Numbered from the stretch's first letter, positions 24,483-33,951 are shown. The stretch is 64,000 nt of DNA from Salinispora mooreana (GCF_000379065.1 NZ_KB900614.1:3622892-3686891), one strand, 5' to 3'. Numbers and translations: made by a program. The notes: generated by a model not told the origin, from the sequence alone.

Positions 24483-25274
24483 TCAGCTCGCCGCGTGGAT
24501 CGGCACCTCGACCGCCTCCGCGGTGACCTGGAGCCCTTCGGGTAACGGCCGGACCTCACTGACGGTGAGGTCGAACGGGAGCACTGGCAGTGGCACGTCC
24601 ACGGAGATGCCCTCGGCGAAGCTGCTCAGTAGCGCCTGGACCAGCGACCCGTTCGGCACTCCCTCGGGGGTCAGGTCGGTGAACCGCAGCGCCACCCGGC
24701 CCTGATCAACCGTGATGTCGGCGGTGCCGCTGACCGGCACCCGCTGCCCGAGGAGTTCCACCGGAGCGGTCACCGCGAGTTGGCCGTCTCGCTCCCCCAG
24801 CTTCAGCCCCTCCCGGTCGAGCCGGGCGGCGAGGCTGTCGTAGCTGATGGTGCCGGTGCCGGTGACGCTCCCGGCGATCACCCGGCCTCGTCCGGAGCGA
24901 AGGGTGTCCAGTGATGCGGTCACGTCGTAGGCGTCGATGTCGAGGGTCGGCAGGGCCAGCACGTCGCCCTGGACTGATCCCCGGACCTCATTGAGTTGGA
25001 TGGAGATGCGCTCGTAGCGGCCGCCGAGGACCTGGGTGACGAAGGGGAAGCCGCCCACCTCGACCTCGGGGGGCCCGGCCCGTACGTCCTGTGTCGCGAG
25101 CTCTTCGCGGACCTGCTCGGCCAGCGCACGTTCGGCCACCCCCGCCGCCAACCGGTCGGCCACCACCAGCAGCCCGACCAGGACCAGAAGCAGGACCAGG
25201 AGCACGACCAGCACGCGCCGCCCGCGCTGCCGCCGGGGGCGTTCGTCCTGGTACAGGCGCTCCTCGGTCGTCAC
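24483..25274 (-). CDS. LmeA-like (DUF2993) lipid-binding membrane-anchored protein
   Basis: A 263-residue protein. The N-terminus is basic (RPRRQRGRR) and followed by one long hydrophobic anchor (VLVVLLVLLLVLVGLLVVAD). The extracytoplasmic ~215 residues form the DUF2993/LmeA fold, with EVEVGGFPFVTQVLGGRYER, a stretch of beta-strands and PLPVLPFDLTVSEVRPLPEG. LmeA of mycobacteria binds phosphatidylinositides during lipomannan maturation; the role here is inferred. GTG 25274 is chosen because GGAGGAGCT directly precedes it. It lies downstream of the polytopic membrane protein and near glnR, an arrangement common in actinobacteria. Confidence 0.85.
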   Translation of the reverse strand: MTTEERLYQDERPRRQRGRRVLVVLLVLLLVLVGLLVVADRLAAGVAERALAEQVREELATQDVRAGPPEVEVGGFPFVTQVLGGRYERISIQLNEVRGSVQGDVLALPTLDIDAYDVTASLDTLRSGRGRVIAGSVTGTGTISYDSLAARLDREGLKLGERDGQLAVTAPVELLGQRVPVSGTADITVDQGRVALRFTDLTPEGVPNGSLVQALLSSFAEGISVDVPLPVLPFDLTVSEVRPLPEGLQVTAEAVEVPIHAAS

Positions 25275-25390
25275 AGCTCCTCCTGGCACCACTGTCGCTC
25301 CTGTCGCCGTCGTCGCTCCGGTCACCGCTCGCTCTCCTGACACCGCCGTCACTGCGGCGAGGCTACCCGGACCCAGGGCGCTCCGACCGC

Positions 25391-26443
25391 TCAGAGAACC
25401 AGCTTGCACAGGCCGTACGCGGCCGGTGCGGCGAGGGCGAAGCCGGTGAGCGGACCCTCGATGTGCTGAATCGCCCACCCGGGCGTCGGCTCGCCGGCCA
25501 TTTCTCGACCCGCCTCGGCGAACCCAACGGCGAGGTCGGCCAGGACGGCGACGAACGCCGCGACCAGTCCCATGATCGCAGCCCTGGTCGGGGTGAACGG
25601 GGTGACGAGATAGCTGCCCAGGAACGCGCTGACCATTGTGCCGATCATGGCGCCGCCGACCACACCGACCGCGCCCCGCGGCACCTGGGGGGCCAGCCGG
25701 GGCCAGGCGACGAACGCGTCGGTGATCCGGGCCACGGCGAGCGCAACCCCAGCCGCGACCAGACAGACCATGATGACCTGGGTGCCCATCGGGATCCGGG
25801 TAAGCACAATCATGGTGGGGAAGGCGACAGCCCCGGCGACGATGAGCACGGTGCCGCGCAACGACTCGAGGACCTGCGCCCGGTCGACCCGCCGAACGAA
25901 CTGCCCCACAACCGCAGCGACCAGGCCGACCAGCAGGACCTGCACCAGCGGCATCAGCCGGGCCGGATCGCTCCGGACGGCGACGGTGTCGGCGACGATC
26001 GCGGCGACGATGCCCACCCCGGCCACCGTTATCAACGCCGGTGGGCGGAGCGCCATCGTCCAGCTCAGCACCGCGAGCACCTGGACGCCGAAGATGACGA
26101 CGGTGAAAGGTATCCGGTGCCCGGGGTCGCTGGTCTGCGCCGCCAGCACCAGCCCCATCCCGAGCAGCGCCGCGAAGCCGGCGATGGCCAGTGCGAGTGA
26201 TCGGCGCACCTCGACCGGCGGGGCCTCCTCCGCGTCCTGGTCAGGGCCGTCGCCGGGGTCGCCCGCAGGCCGGCGGCCCGGCTCCCCGTCCCGCCGGGCT
26301 CGGCGTGGGCCGCCGCGTTCCGGCCGCCCATCGTCGCCCCCGGCCCGCGGCGCGGGCGGACCGCTGGACGGCTGTTCGGGCCAGGGCTCACGGCCGGTGT
26401 CGGGCCTGCTGGAGGGAAGCACCCACCGATCGTGCCAGACCAC
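25391..26443 (-). CDS. Polytopic integral membrane protein of unknown function
   Basis: About 350 residues. The first ~75 are Pro/Gly/Arg/Asp-rich and disordered. They are followed by about nine to ten hydrophobic helices (LALAIAGFAALLGMGLVLA, ALITVAGVGIVAAIVAD, VQVLLVGLVAAVVGQFV, VGVVGGAMIGTMVSAFLG and others). No transporter signature is recognised. GTG 26443 is used; GTG 26422 is an equal alternative, as neither has a good SD. The 5' region (26480-26530) is AT-rich and contains CATAATT, a plausible -10, facing away from glnR. It is probably the first gene of a unit with lmeA-like. Confidence 0.7.
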   Translation of the reverse strand: MVWHDRWVLPSSRPDTGREPWPEQPSSGPPAPRAGGDDGRPERGGPRRARRDGEPGRRPAGDPGDGPDQDAEEAPPVEVRRSLALAIAGFAALLGMGLVLAAQTSDPGHRIPFTVVIFGVQVLAVLSWTMALRPPALITVAGVGIVAAIVADTVAVRSDPARLMPLVQVLLVGLVAAVVGQFVRRVDRAQVLESLRGTVLIVAGAVAFPTMIVLTRIPMGTQVIMVCLVAAGVALAVARITDAFVAWPRLAPQVPRGAVGVVGGAMIGTMVSAFLGSYLVTPFTPTRAAIMGLVAAFVAVLADLAVGFAEAGREMAGEPTPGWAIQHIEGPLTGFALAAPAAYGLCKLVL

Positions 26444-26670
26444 ACGGCGCCACGGGCCGCACGGTTTCGGTGACGTTAAAACCCACCCCCCAATTATGGA
26501 CGTAAAAGACAAAACGGATTTACGTTGAAGGTTGACGCACGGCAATCGGTTAGGCTCACCCTGTTTACCCGCCCGTCAGTGACGCCGGGACCACGCAGTA
26601 CCCCAGTGCCCTCAGTGCGGAGTGCGCGCTGGTCACGCGCGGCCACCGCGCCGCCGGGACGGAGGTGATC

Positions 26671-27384
26671 GTGGAGATCCTGCTTCTGGTGACGGCACGC
26701 GCAGGTGAACCATCCGCTGTGCTGCCAGCGCTCGACTTACTGCCCCACTCGGTCCGCACCGCCCCACGCGACGTACGCACCCTGGTCGCCGGCCCCAGCC
26801 CGGACGTGGTCGTGATCGACGCCCGCTCCGAGCTGAGCGAGGCCCGGGACACCTGCCGCATGCTGCACGCCACCGGGCTTAACGCGCCCTTGCTCGCAGT
26901 CGTCACCGAGGCCGGGCTGATCGCACTCCACGCCGACTGGGGCGTTGACGATGTAATCCTCACCTCAGCCGGCCCGGCTGAGGTCGAGGCTCGGTTACGC
27001 TTAGTGATCGGCCGATTGGCAGACGCCACCGTGGGGGCCGACAGCTCGATCCGAGCCGGCGAGTTGACCATCGATCCGGACACCTACGCCGCGAAGCTGA
27101 AGGGTCGCCCCCTCGACCTGACATACAAGGAGTTCGAACTGCTCAAGTTCCTGGCGCAGCATCCGGGGCGGGTCTTCACCCGGGACCAGCTACTGCGCGA
27201 GGTGTGGGGCTACGACTACTTCGGCGGGACCCGCACCGTGGACGTGCACGTCCGACGGCTACGTGCCAAGCTCGGCTCCGAGTACGAATCGATGATCGGC
27301 ACCGTCCGTCAGGTCGGCTACAAGTTCGTTGTCCCGCCCGCACGGGCGCTACCGGAGTCGGAGCCCACCCCGATCTCCGTCTGA
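26671..27384 (+). CDS. glnR: GlnR-type orphan response regulator of nitrogen metabolism
   Basis: A 237-residue OmpR-family regulator closely matching actinobacterial GlnR in pattern. The receiver-like domain has [15 protein letters not shown] (the conserved Asp without a normal acidic pocket) and [20 protein letters not shown]. The winged helix has [40 protein letters not shown] and [11 protein letters not shown]. GlnR activates glutamine synthetase and ammonium-uptake genes under nitrogen limitation without a cognate kinase. GTG 26671 has a full GGAGGTGAT immediately upstream. The next gene starts 92 bases on, after a hairpin. Confidence 0.93.
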   Translation: MEILLLVTARAGEPSAVLPALDLLPHSVRTAPRDVRTLVAGPSPDVVVIDARSELSEARDTCRMLHATGLNAPLLAVVTEAGLIALHADWGVDDVILTSAGPAEVEARLRLVIGRLADATVGADSSIRAGELTIDPDTYAAKLKGRPLDLTYKEFELLKFLAQHPGRVFTRDQLLREVWGYDYFGGTRTVDVHVRRLRAKLGSEYESMIGTVRQVGYKFVVPPARALPESEPTPISV

Positions 27385-27402
27385 TCTATTACTACCTATT
27401 CG

Positions 27403-27425
27403 CCCGATTATTACCGATAATCGGG
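27403..27425 (+). terminator. AT-rich 9-bp stem hairpin after glnR
   Basis: CCCGATTAT pairs perfectly with ATAATCGGG around TACCG, 18 bases after the glnR stop. It is a possible terminator, or an operator since it sits in the deacetylase promoter region. Confidence 0.55.
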
Positions 27426-27447
27426 ACTATTCTCATGTTCTAGGACC

Positions 27448-27461
27448 ACTTACCGGTAAGT
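27448..27461. promoter_or_regulatory. Perfect 14-base palindrome before the deacetylase gene
   Basis: ACTTACCGGTAAGT is fully self-complementary and lies 15 bases upstream of the GTG start of the polysaccharide deacetylase. It is a candidate operator. It is too compact for a terminator. Confidence 0.45.
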
Positions 27462-27476
27462 ACGGGGGTACATACG

Positions 27477-28421
27477 GTGCAGACGAAAGGCGGCGATTCC
27501 ACCCGATTGGGCGGGCTGAGGAAGCTCACCCCAGCCACCCGTTCTCTCGCCATCGCAGCCGTGGTCGTGATCGCGCTGCTCGGCTCCGCGTTCGCGATCG
27601 GGCGCGGCATCGCGCCGACGGGAGAATCGGTCACCAGCAGCAGCACCACCACCACGCCGCACCCAACCGACCAACCAGCTCCCTCCGAAACCCCGTCCCC
27701 CGACGGCGACCCCGCGAGCGCGGAGGCGCACGACGGCGGCACGACGGCGACCCCGGAACCAACCGCGGTTGACGAGAGCTCGTCGGCCTCCCCGGAGCCG
27801 ACCGCAAGTAGCGACTACTACGACGAAGGCACCCAGCGCACCACCGGAACCTCGACCGTGGCCCTGACCTTTGACGACGGGCCAAACCCCCAGTACACCC
27901 CACAAATCCTCACGTCCCTGCGGGAGTACGGGGTCACCGCCACCTTCTGTGTGACCGGCAAGAACGCCAGCGCCTACCCGGAGCTGATCCACGCGATCGT
28001 GGCCGACGGCCACACGCTCTGCAACCACACCTGGGACCATGACATCGCCCTCGGCTCCCGGTCACCGGACGAGATCCGGGCGGACCTGATCCGGACCAGC
28101 GACGCGATCCACGCCGCCGTCCCCGACGCCCCCATCGCCTACTACCGCCAGCCGGGAGGGGCCTGGACCTACTCGATCGTGTCGGCGGCCCAGGAACTGG
28201 GCCTTACCCCACTGCACTGGACGATCGACCCGCGGGACTGGGATGCACCCGGCGCCGACCCCATCACGACGACCGTGCTCGACGGGGTGGAACCCGGCTC
28301 GATCGTGCTGCTGCACGATGCGGGCGGACCCCGGCAGGGCACCGTGGATGCGCTCAACCAGATCCTGCCGGAGCTCACCGCCCGCTTCCCGGTCGCGGCG
28401 CTGCCACCGAGCATGAACTGA
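27477..28421 (+). CDS. Membrane-anchored polysaccharide deacetylase (NodB/CE4)
   Basis: A 314-residue protein. A basic start, one helix (SLAIAAVVVIALLGSAFAIG), a ~75-residue Ser/Thr/Pro linker, then a CE4 domain (~125-310). All five NodB motifs are visible: TFDDGP (1, catalytic base), NHTWDH (2, metal His pair), YRQPGG (3), DPRDWD (4) and LLHDAGG (5). It probably N-deacetylates cell-wall or capsule GlcNAc polymers outside the membrane. GTG 27477 follows GGGGGT. mshD follows 25 bases downstream and may be read through. Confidence 0.9.
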   Translation: MQTKGGDSTRLGGLRKLTPATRSLAIAAVVVIALLGSAFAIGRGIAPTGESVTSSSTTTTPHPTDQPAPSETPSPDGDPASAEAHDGGTTATPEPTAVDESSSASPEPTASSDYYDEGTQRTTGTSTVALTFDDGPNPQYTPQILTSLREYGVTATFCVTGKNASAYPELIHAIVADGHTLCNHTWDHDIALGSRSPDEIRADLIRTSDAIHAAVPDAPIAYYRQPGGAWTYSIVSAAQELGLTPLHWTIDPRDWDAPGADPITTTVLDGVEPGSIVLLHDAGGPRQGTVDALNQILPELTARFPVAALPPSMN

Positions 28422-28446
28422 CCGGTGGGCGGGCTACCGTGATCCG

Positions 28447-29370
28447 ATGAACAGCACCGCACCCGACAGCGACCGGGTGACCCGAACCGATCGGCTCAGT
28501 CCACCGGAGATCGCCGACGTGCTGGCACTCGCCCGAGCCGCGGGGGACGCCGACGGCGCGGACCCGTTCGACGAGCACACCCTGCTCCGGCTCCGGGACC
28601 CGCAGGCACCCACCCACCACCTCACCGCCCACGCCGCAGACGGCACCTTGACCGGGTACGCGCACCTGGACATCACCAACCCGACCGCCGGCACCGGGGT
28701 GGAGTTGGCGGTCCACCCCGCGTACCGCCGTCGGGGAACCGGACGAGCCCTGGCCCGGGGCGTACGGGCGGCTGTAACCGGTCCGCTTCGCGCCTGGGCG
28801 CACGGCGACCACCCCTCTGCCGCCGCGCTCGCCGTGGACCTGGACTACCGGCGTACGCGGGTGCTCTGGCAGCTCCGCCGACCACTCACCGCCCCGATCC
28901 CGGAGCCGCCCCTGCCCGACGGGGTGACGCTGCGCCCGTTCCGGCCCGGAGCCGACGACGACGCCTGGCTGGCACTCAACGCCAGGGCCTTCGCCGACCA
29001 CCCGGAGCAGGGCCGGTGGACCGCCGCCGACCTGCGGGCACGCCGCGACGAGCCGTGGTTCGACGCGGCCGGTTTCCTCCTCGCCGTCGACCCGGCGGGG
29101 CAGCTACTAGGCTTCCACTGGACCAAGATCCACGAACGGCCCGGCTCCGCCCGGATCGGTGAGGTGTACGTGCTGGGTGTTGACCCGGCCGCCCACGGCG
29201 GAGGGCTCGGCAAAGCGCTCACCGCGGCCGGGCTGGCATACCTACGAGACCGGCAGGGCCTGGACCGGGTGATGCTCTACGTGGACGAGTCCAACACCGC
29301 GGCAGTGGCCCTCTACGAGCGGCTCGGCTTCGCCCGGTGGTCAGCGCACGTCAACTACCAACTGGGCTGA
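28447..29370 (+). CDS. mshD: Mycothiol synthase MshD
   Basis: A 307-residue tandem-GNAT protein of the usual MshD length. The N-terminal GNAT has GVELAVHPAYRRRGTGRALA and AHGDHPSAAALAVDLDY. The C-terminal GNAT has FHWTKIH, GEVYVLGVDPAAHGGGLGKA (the acetyl-CoA loop) and LYVDESNTAAVALYERLGF, all MshD hallmarks. It acetylates Cys-GlcN-inositol with acetyl-CoA in the last step of mycothiol synthesis, confirming an actinobacterial source. ATG 28447 has no clear SD. It ends at a strong hairpin. Confidence 0.95.
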   Translation: MNSTAPDSDRVTRTDRLSPPEIADVLALARAAGDADGADPFDEHTLLRLRDPQAPTHHLTAHAADGTLTGYAHLDITNPTAGTGVELAVHPAYRRRGTGRALARGVRAAVTGPLRAWAHGDHPSAAALAVDLDYRRTRVLWQLRRPLTAPIPEPPLPDGVTLRPFRPGADDDAWLALNARAFADHPEQGRWTAADLRARRDEPWFDAAGFLLAVDPAGQLLGFHWTKIHERPGSARIGEVYVLGVDPAAHGGGLGKALTAAGLAYLRDRQGLDRVMLYVDESNTAAVALYERLGFARWSAHVNYQLG

Positions 29371-29393
29371 CAGACCACGGCGCGGGTCCTCGG

Positions 29394-29426
29394 CGCGGGG
29401 TGGCCGCCGTCGCGGCCACCCCCGCG
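29394..29426. terminator. GC-rich hairpin between mshD and the convergent regulator
   Basis: CGCGGGGTGGCCGC pairs with GCGGCCACCCCCGCG around a four-base loop, with one bulged C. It lies in the 60-base convergent gap. Confidence 0.65.
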
Positions 29427-29430
29427 GGCG

Positions 29431-30186
29431 TCACCGAGGAGTCGTCGCGGACGACTCAGTCTGCTCCGGCGGGGTGAAGCGGTAGCCCAGCCCCCGCACC
29501 GTGATGATGAGCGGCTGCTGCTCCCCCTCCGCCTCCAGCCGCTTGCGGAGCCGCTTGATGTGCACCGTGAGGGTGTTCGAACTCTCCCCGGTCGACCCGT
29601 CCCACACCGCCGACAACAGCTGTTCCCGGCTGACCGTCCGGTCGGCATGCGTCATGAAGAAGTACAGGAGGCGAAACTCTTTCAACGGCAGTGGCACCGG
29701 ACGGCCGTGCAGCGTCACCTCGTACGTGGCCGGCTCCATTCGGAGACCGCCCAGCTCAACCGGCGGGTCCGGACTGCCGACGCTCTCCGGCCGGATCCCA
29801 CGCAGGATCGGCACCATCTCGTCCACCCGGTACGGCCGTCGGACGCAGGCCGTGGCGCCGGCCCGGAGCGCCCCGACGACCACCGACCCGTCGTCATCCC
29901 CCACCCCGACCAGGGTGGGGATGCCGGCCTGCCCGACCAGCAGCCGGACCAACTCGGTGCTGGCCATGGTGGTGAGCCCAGCCGACACGATGGCCGCGTC
30001 CGGTTGCAGGGCACCAGCGGCCAGCAGCGCCTCGGCGGCGTGCGGAAAGTACCGCCCGTGCACCCGAAGCGCGGACAACTCCGTCACCAACTCTGGTCCG
30101 GCAACCTTGTCGTCATCCACCACAAGCAGCAGAAAGCGCCCCTCTGCCCGGTAGTCACCCTTCGTCTTCTCGACGACCCTATTCAT
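29431..30186 (-). CDS. Winged-helix response-regulator homologue with a non-phosphorylatable receiver, at the end of the pst operon
   Basis: A 251-residue protein. The receiver-like domain (~15-120) keeps the acidic start (LLLVVDDDK), but the phospho-acceptor Asp position reads AAIVSAGL (Ser) and the conserved Lys is Arg (CVRRPYR), so it is not a normal phospho-switch. The winged helix (~150-240) has PLKEFRLLYFFMTHADRTVS, LLSAVWDGS and VHIKRLRKRL with the wing VRGLGYRF. It starts 17 bases after pstB on the same strand, so it is probably made with the phosphate transporter. ATG 30186 or GTG 30192 are both possible. Confidence 0.82.
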   Translation of the reverse strand: MNRVVEKTKGDYRAEGRFLLLVVDDDKVAGPELVTELSALRVHGRYFPHAAEALLAAGALQPDAAIVSAGLTTMASTELVRLLVGQAGIPTLVGVGDDDGSVVVGALRAGATACVRRPYRVDEMVPILRGIRPESVGSPDPPVELGGLRMEPATYEVTLHGRPVPLPLKEFRLLYFFMTHADRTVSREQLLSAVWDGSTGESSNTLTVHIKRLRKRLEAEGEQQPLIITVRGLGYRFTPPEQTESSATTPR

Positions 30187-30203
30187 CGACACCGGCCGCG
30201 GGA

Positions 30204-31070
30204 TCAGCCGAAGCGGCCGGTGATGTAGTCTTCCGTGCGCTTATCCGCTGGGTTGGTGAAGAGCTTGCCGGTCTGACTGAACTCGACCAGCCGACCGTGC
30301 CGCTCCTGCTGCTCGTCCACCTCGGCGGTGAAGAAGGCCGTGTAGTGGCTGACCCGGGCCGCCTGCTGCATGTTGTGGGTGACGATGACGATCGTGTAGT
30401 CATTCGACAGCTCCGACATCAGGTCCTCGATCTTCGCGGTGGCGATCGGGTCGAGCGCCGAGCAGGGCTCGTCCATGAGGATGATCTCGGGCCGGACGGC
30501 GATCGTCCGGGCGATGCAGAGCCGCTGCTGCTGACCGCCGGAGAGGGCCAGGCCACTGGTCTTGAGCTTGTCCTTGACCTCGTCCCAGAGCGCGGCGTCG
30601 CGCAGCGCCCTCTCCACCAGGTCGTCCATGCTGGAGACCTTCATGCCAGTCACCCGCGGCCCGTAGGCCACGTTGTCGTAGATCGACTTGGGGAACGGGT
30701 TCGGCTTCTGGAAGACCATGCCGATACGGCGCCGGACCTCGATCGGGTCAACGTCCTTGGCATACAGGTCCTGGCCGTGGTAAGTCACCGCCCCGGAGAC
30801 GCGGGCTCCAGGAATGAGGTCGTTCATCCGGTTCAACGACCGCAGGATGGTCGACTTGCCGCAACCAGAAGGGCCGATCATCGCCGTGATCTGCTTTTCC
30901 TGGATCGGCATCGACGTATCGCGTACGGCCTCGTACGCGCCGTAGTACACGCTGACGCCGGAGAGCTCCATCACCGGGTCTGCCGCGTCGGACCTGGGGG
31001 CTCCGGTCGATGGGGTGCCAACGCCGGCAATGCTGACGCCGGGCCGGATGGTGGTGTCGGTGGGGTTCAC
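30204..31070 (-). CDS. pstB: Phosphate ABC transporter ATP-binding protein PstB
   Basis: A 288-residue ABC ATPase. Walker A is GPSGCGKST, the Q-loop [16 protein letters not shown] (typical of PstB), the signature [16 protein letters not shown], Walker [14 protein letters not shown] and the H-loop VTHNMQQA. It powers high-affinity phosphate import together with PstCA and PstS. GTG 31070 is used since AGAGGTG is spaced six bases from it; GTG 31079 is the alternative. It is downstream of pstA with a ~60-base gap. Confidence 0.96.
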   Translation of the reverse strand: MNPTDTTIRPGVSIAGVGTPSTGAPRSDAADPVMELSGVSVYYGAYEAVRDTSMPIQEKQITAMIGPSGCGKSTILRSLNRMNDLIPGARVSGAVTYHGQDLYAKDVDPIEVRRRIGMVFQKPNPFPKSIYDNVAYGPRVTGMKVSSMDDLVERALRDAALWDEVKDKLKTSGLALSGGQQQRLCIARTIAVRPEIILMDEPCSALDPIATAKIEDLMSELSNDYTIVIVTHNMQQAARVSHYTAFFTAEVDEQQERHGRLVEFSQTGKLFTNPADKRTEDYITGRFG

Positions 31071-31131
31071 GGTGCTCACCTCTGGATGGGGTGGGTGGGA
31101 CGGTGGAGCCGGTGATCCGTCATCGGACTAC

Positions 31132-32052
31132 TCACCAGCGCTTCTCGAACCGGTTACGCACGAAAATCGCGATCGAGTTCATCGCGAGCACAATCGCCAG
31201 CAGCAGGACGATGGCACCGGCAGCGAGCTCCGTGTACTCCGACTGCGAGCGGGTGATGAAGGTGTAGATCTGGATCGGCAGCGCGGTGTACCCGCTGTCC
31301 AGCCCATCCGGGTTGAAGGTGATGAAGGTGACCGCACCGAGGACGATCAGCGGGGCAGCCTCCCCGATCGCACGGGACAGGGCCAGGATCGACCCGGTGG
31401 CGATTCCCGGAACCGCCGACGGCAGCACCTGCCGCGACACGGTCTGCCACTTGGTCGCACCGAGGGCGTAGGAGGCGTGCCGGATCGACTGCGGCACCGC
31501 CCGGATGGCCTCCCGAGTGGCGATGATGACCACTGGCAGGACCAGCAGCGACAGCACGATCGCCGCGGTGATGACCGTGAACCCGAGGCCGAGCGCCCGG
31601 GCGATGATCCCCAGGCCGAGGATACCGAAGATGATCGATGGCACGCCGGCGAGGTTCTGGATGTTGAGTTCCAGCAGCCGGTTGTACCAGCGGGTGTTGT
31701 CCGCGTACTCCTCCAGGTAGATCGCGGACAGGATGCCGATCGGCAGGCAGATCAACGCGACCAGCGAGATGATCCAAAGCGTGCCGACCAGCGCGGACTG
31801 CACGCCGGCACCGTCCAGCCGACTCGCCAGACCGGTGGGCATCTCGGTCCACAGCCGGGAGTCCAGCCGGTTCCAGCCCTTGACGAGTACCCAGGTCAGC
31901 AGGGCGGCGAGTACGCCGAAGGCGATCAGCAGGCAAGCCTGCATCGCCAGCCGGAACGCGACCTCACCCGGACGGCTACGGCGCTGGGTAAGCGCGTCAC
32001 CCGACGCGGACGAATCCGGTCGGGTCTCGGTGGTGATGGTGGGGGTGCTCAC
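31132..32052 (-). CDS. pstA: Phosphate ABC transporter permease PstA
   Basis: A 306-residue inner-membrane permease with six or seven helices. The BPD_transp_1 EAA loop is visible as EAIRAVPQSIRHASYALGAT and continues TKWQTVSRQVLPSAVPGI. It forms the channel with PstC. Its GTG start overlaps the pstC stop (GTGA), showing translational coupling. Confidence 0.95.
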   Translation of the reverse strand: MSTPTITTETRPDSSASGDALTQRRSRPGEVAFRLAMQACLLIAFGVLAALLTWVLVKGWNRLDSRLWTEMPTGLASRLDGAGVQSALVGTLWIISLVALICLPIGILSAIYLEEYADNTRWYNRLLELNIQNLAGVPSIIFGILGLGIIARALGLGFTVITAAIVLSLLVLPVVIIATREAIRAVPQSIRHASYALGATKWQTVSRQVLPSAVPGIATGSILALSRAIGEAAPLIVLGAVTFITFNPDGLDSGYTALPIQIYTFITRSQSEYTELAAGAIVLLLAIVLAMNSIAIFVRNRFEKRW

Positions 32053-32996
32053 TCGTAGACCTCCCGGAAACGACGGACCATCCGGATCGACACCGCGTTC
32101 AGCGCGAAGGTGATGAGGAAGAGCAGCGCGCCGACGGCGAAGACCGAGTCGTAGTCGAGCGACCCGACCGGGATGTCGCCCGAGGAGATGTTGGCGATGA
32201 AGGCGGTCATGGTCGCCGCCCCCTCCAGCGGATTGAGGACAATCCGGTCAGAGGTGAGGCCACCGGCGATCGTAACGATCATGGTCTCCCCCACCGCGCG
32301 GGAGATACCCAGGACAACCGCGGCGACGATGCCGGACATCGCCGCCGGCACCACCACCCGGGTGGACACCTGCATCTTCGTGGAGGCCAGCGCGTACGCG
32401 CCCTCGCGCAGGCTGCGCGGAACCGCCGCCATCGAGTCCTCGGAGATGCTGGCGATGGTCGGCACGATCATGATGCCCATCGCGATACCCGCGATGAGCA
32501 GGTTCTGGAAGGCCGGCCCGTTGTCGGTCGGCCACCACCTCTGCAGCAGCGGGTTGAGCGCGAAGAGCGCGACGAAGCCGTACACGACCGTCGGCACGCC
32601 AGCGAGCAGTTCGATGATCGGCTTGAGTACCTTGCGGGTACGCGGGTTGGCGTACTCCGAGAGGTAGATCGCCGAGCCCAGGCCGAGCGGAACAGCGATG
32701 GTCAGCGCGACGCCGGTCACCGTCAGCGTGGCGGCGACGAGGGGCAGGACGCCGTAGGCCTTCTGCGCGAAGGTCGGCGTCCAGCTCGTGCCGGTGACGA
32801 ACTCAACGATGCTGACCTGCTGGAAGAACCCGACCGTCGGCTGCGCCAGTGCGATGACGATCCCGATCGTGGTGGCGACCGAGACCAACGCGGCAGCGAC
32901 GAGCAGGACCTTTACGGTGCTGTCAACGGGGCGGCGCCGGCCCCGCCGCAGGGCGCTGCCTGCGGCGGAACCGGCGTTCGAGGTACTGGTGGACAC
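32049..32996 (-). CDS. pstC: Phosphate ABC transporter permease PstC
   Basis: A 315-residue permease with six helices (VKVLLVAAALVSVATTIGIV first) and the EAA loop AAVPRSLREGAYALASTKMQ, then VVPAAMSGIVAAVVLGISRA and GETMIVTIAGG. It pairs with PstA. The GTG start follows the pstS stop after a single base, so the transporter genes are tightly packed. Confidence 0.95.
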   Translation of the reverse strand: MSTSTSNAGSAAGSALRRGRRRPVDSTVKVLLVAAALVSVATTIGIVIALAQPTVGFFQQVSIVEFVTGTSWTPTFAQKAYGVLPLVAATLTVTGVALTIAVPLGLGSAIYLSEYANPRTRKVLKPIIELLAGVPTVVYGFVALFALNPLLQRWWPTDNGPAFQNLLIAGIAMGIMIVPTIASISEDSMAAVPRSLREGAYALASTKMQVSTRVVVPAAMSGIVAAVVLGISRAVGETMIVTIAGGLTSDRIVLNPLEGAATMTAFIANISSGDIPVGSLDYDSVFAVGALLFLITFALNAVSIRMVRRFREVYE

Positions 32997-32997
32997 C

Positions 32998-33951
32998 TCA
33001 GGCCGCAGCCTTCAGGGCGTCGAACTCAGCCTGGAGGGTGCTCTTCTGCTCCTCGGTGAGCGGGACGTACTTCGCCTCCAGGACGATGTCGTCGATCCGC
33101 TCGATGTAGAAGTTGACGAAGTCCGCGACCTGCTCCTTCTTGACAGCGGCGTCGCTGACGTAGACGAACAGCGGCCGGGAGAGCGGCTGGTAGGTGTTCT
33201 CCTGCGCGGTCTTCAGGCTCGGCTCGACGCAGCCGGAGCCACCGTCAACCTTGAGCGCCTTGAGCTTGTCCGCGTTCTCCTCGAAGTAGGTGAAGCCGAA
33301 GTAGCCCAGGCCACCCTTGGTGCCGGCGACGCCCTGCACCACGACGTTGTCGTTCTCCGACGCGGTGTAGTCGGTGCGGCTGGCACCCTCCTCACCGTTG
33401 ATCTCGTCGGTGAAGTAGTCGAAGGTGCCGGAGTCGGTACCCGGGCCGAAGAGCTTCAGCGGCTCGTCCGGGAAGCTGGGGTCGACCTGGTTCCAGTTGA
33501 CGACCTTGGAGTTCGGCTCCCAGATCGTCTTGAGCTGGTCAACCGTGAGGCAGTCGGCCCAGTCGTTGTCCTTGCTGACGACCACCGTGAGAGCGTCGTT
33601 GGCGACGACCAGCTCCTTGTACTGGATCCCGGCCGCCTCGCAGGCCTCGATCTCCGATTCCTTGATCGGACGGGAGGCGTCAGAGATGTCGGTCTCCCCC
33701 TTGCAGAACCGCTCGAAGCCGCCGCCGGTGCCGGAGGTGCCGACGGAGACGTTGACGCCGCTCTGGACCTCCCGGTAGAAGGTGGCCGCGGCCTCGCTCA
33801 GCGGAGCGACCGTGCTGGAGCCGTTGACCTTGACCTCGCCCGAAAGCTCGCCGTCATTGGCGCCTTCGTTGTTGCTGCTGCAGCCGGTAAGCGCGAGCGC
33901 GGCGAGCGCGGTGCCGGCGAGGACGCGCCGCGAAAGCACGTTGCGGTTCAC
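32998..33951 (-). CDS. pstS: Phosphate-binding lipoprotein PstS
   Basis: A 317-residue periplasmic-type binding protein. The signal peptide ends in the lipobox LTGC (lipid-modified Cys about residue 23). Phosphate-binding loops are present: VNGSSTVAPLSEA, GTSGTGGGFERFCKGETDIS, SRPIKESE and GPGTDSGTFDYF. It captures phosphate at the cell surface for PstCAB. GTG 33951 has AGAGG seven bases upstream. A PHO box lies ~90 bases upstream, so transcription is expected to rise in phosphate limitation via PhoP. Confidence 0.96.
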   Translation of the reverse strand: MNRNVLSRRVLAGTALAALALTGCSSNNEGANDGELSGEVKVNGSSTVAPLSEAAATFYREVQSGVNVSVGTSGTGGGFERFCKGETDISDASRPIKESEIEACEAAGIQYKELVVANDALTVVVSKDNDWADCLTVDQLKTIWEPNSKVVNWNQVDPSFPDEPLKLFGPGTDSGTFDYFTDEINGEEGASRTDYTASENDNVVVQGVAGTKGGLGYFGFTYFEENADKLKALKVDGGSGCVEPSLKTAQENTYQPLSRPLFVYVSDAAVKKEQVADFVNFYIERIDDIVLEAKYVPLTEEQKSTLQAEFDALKAAA

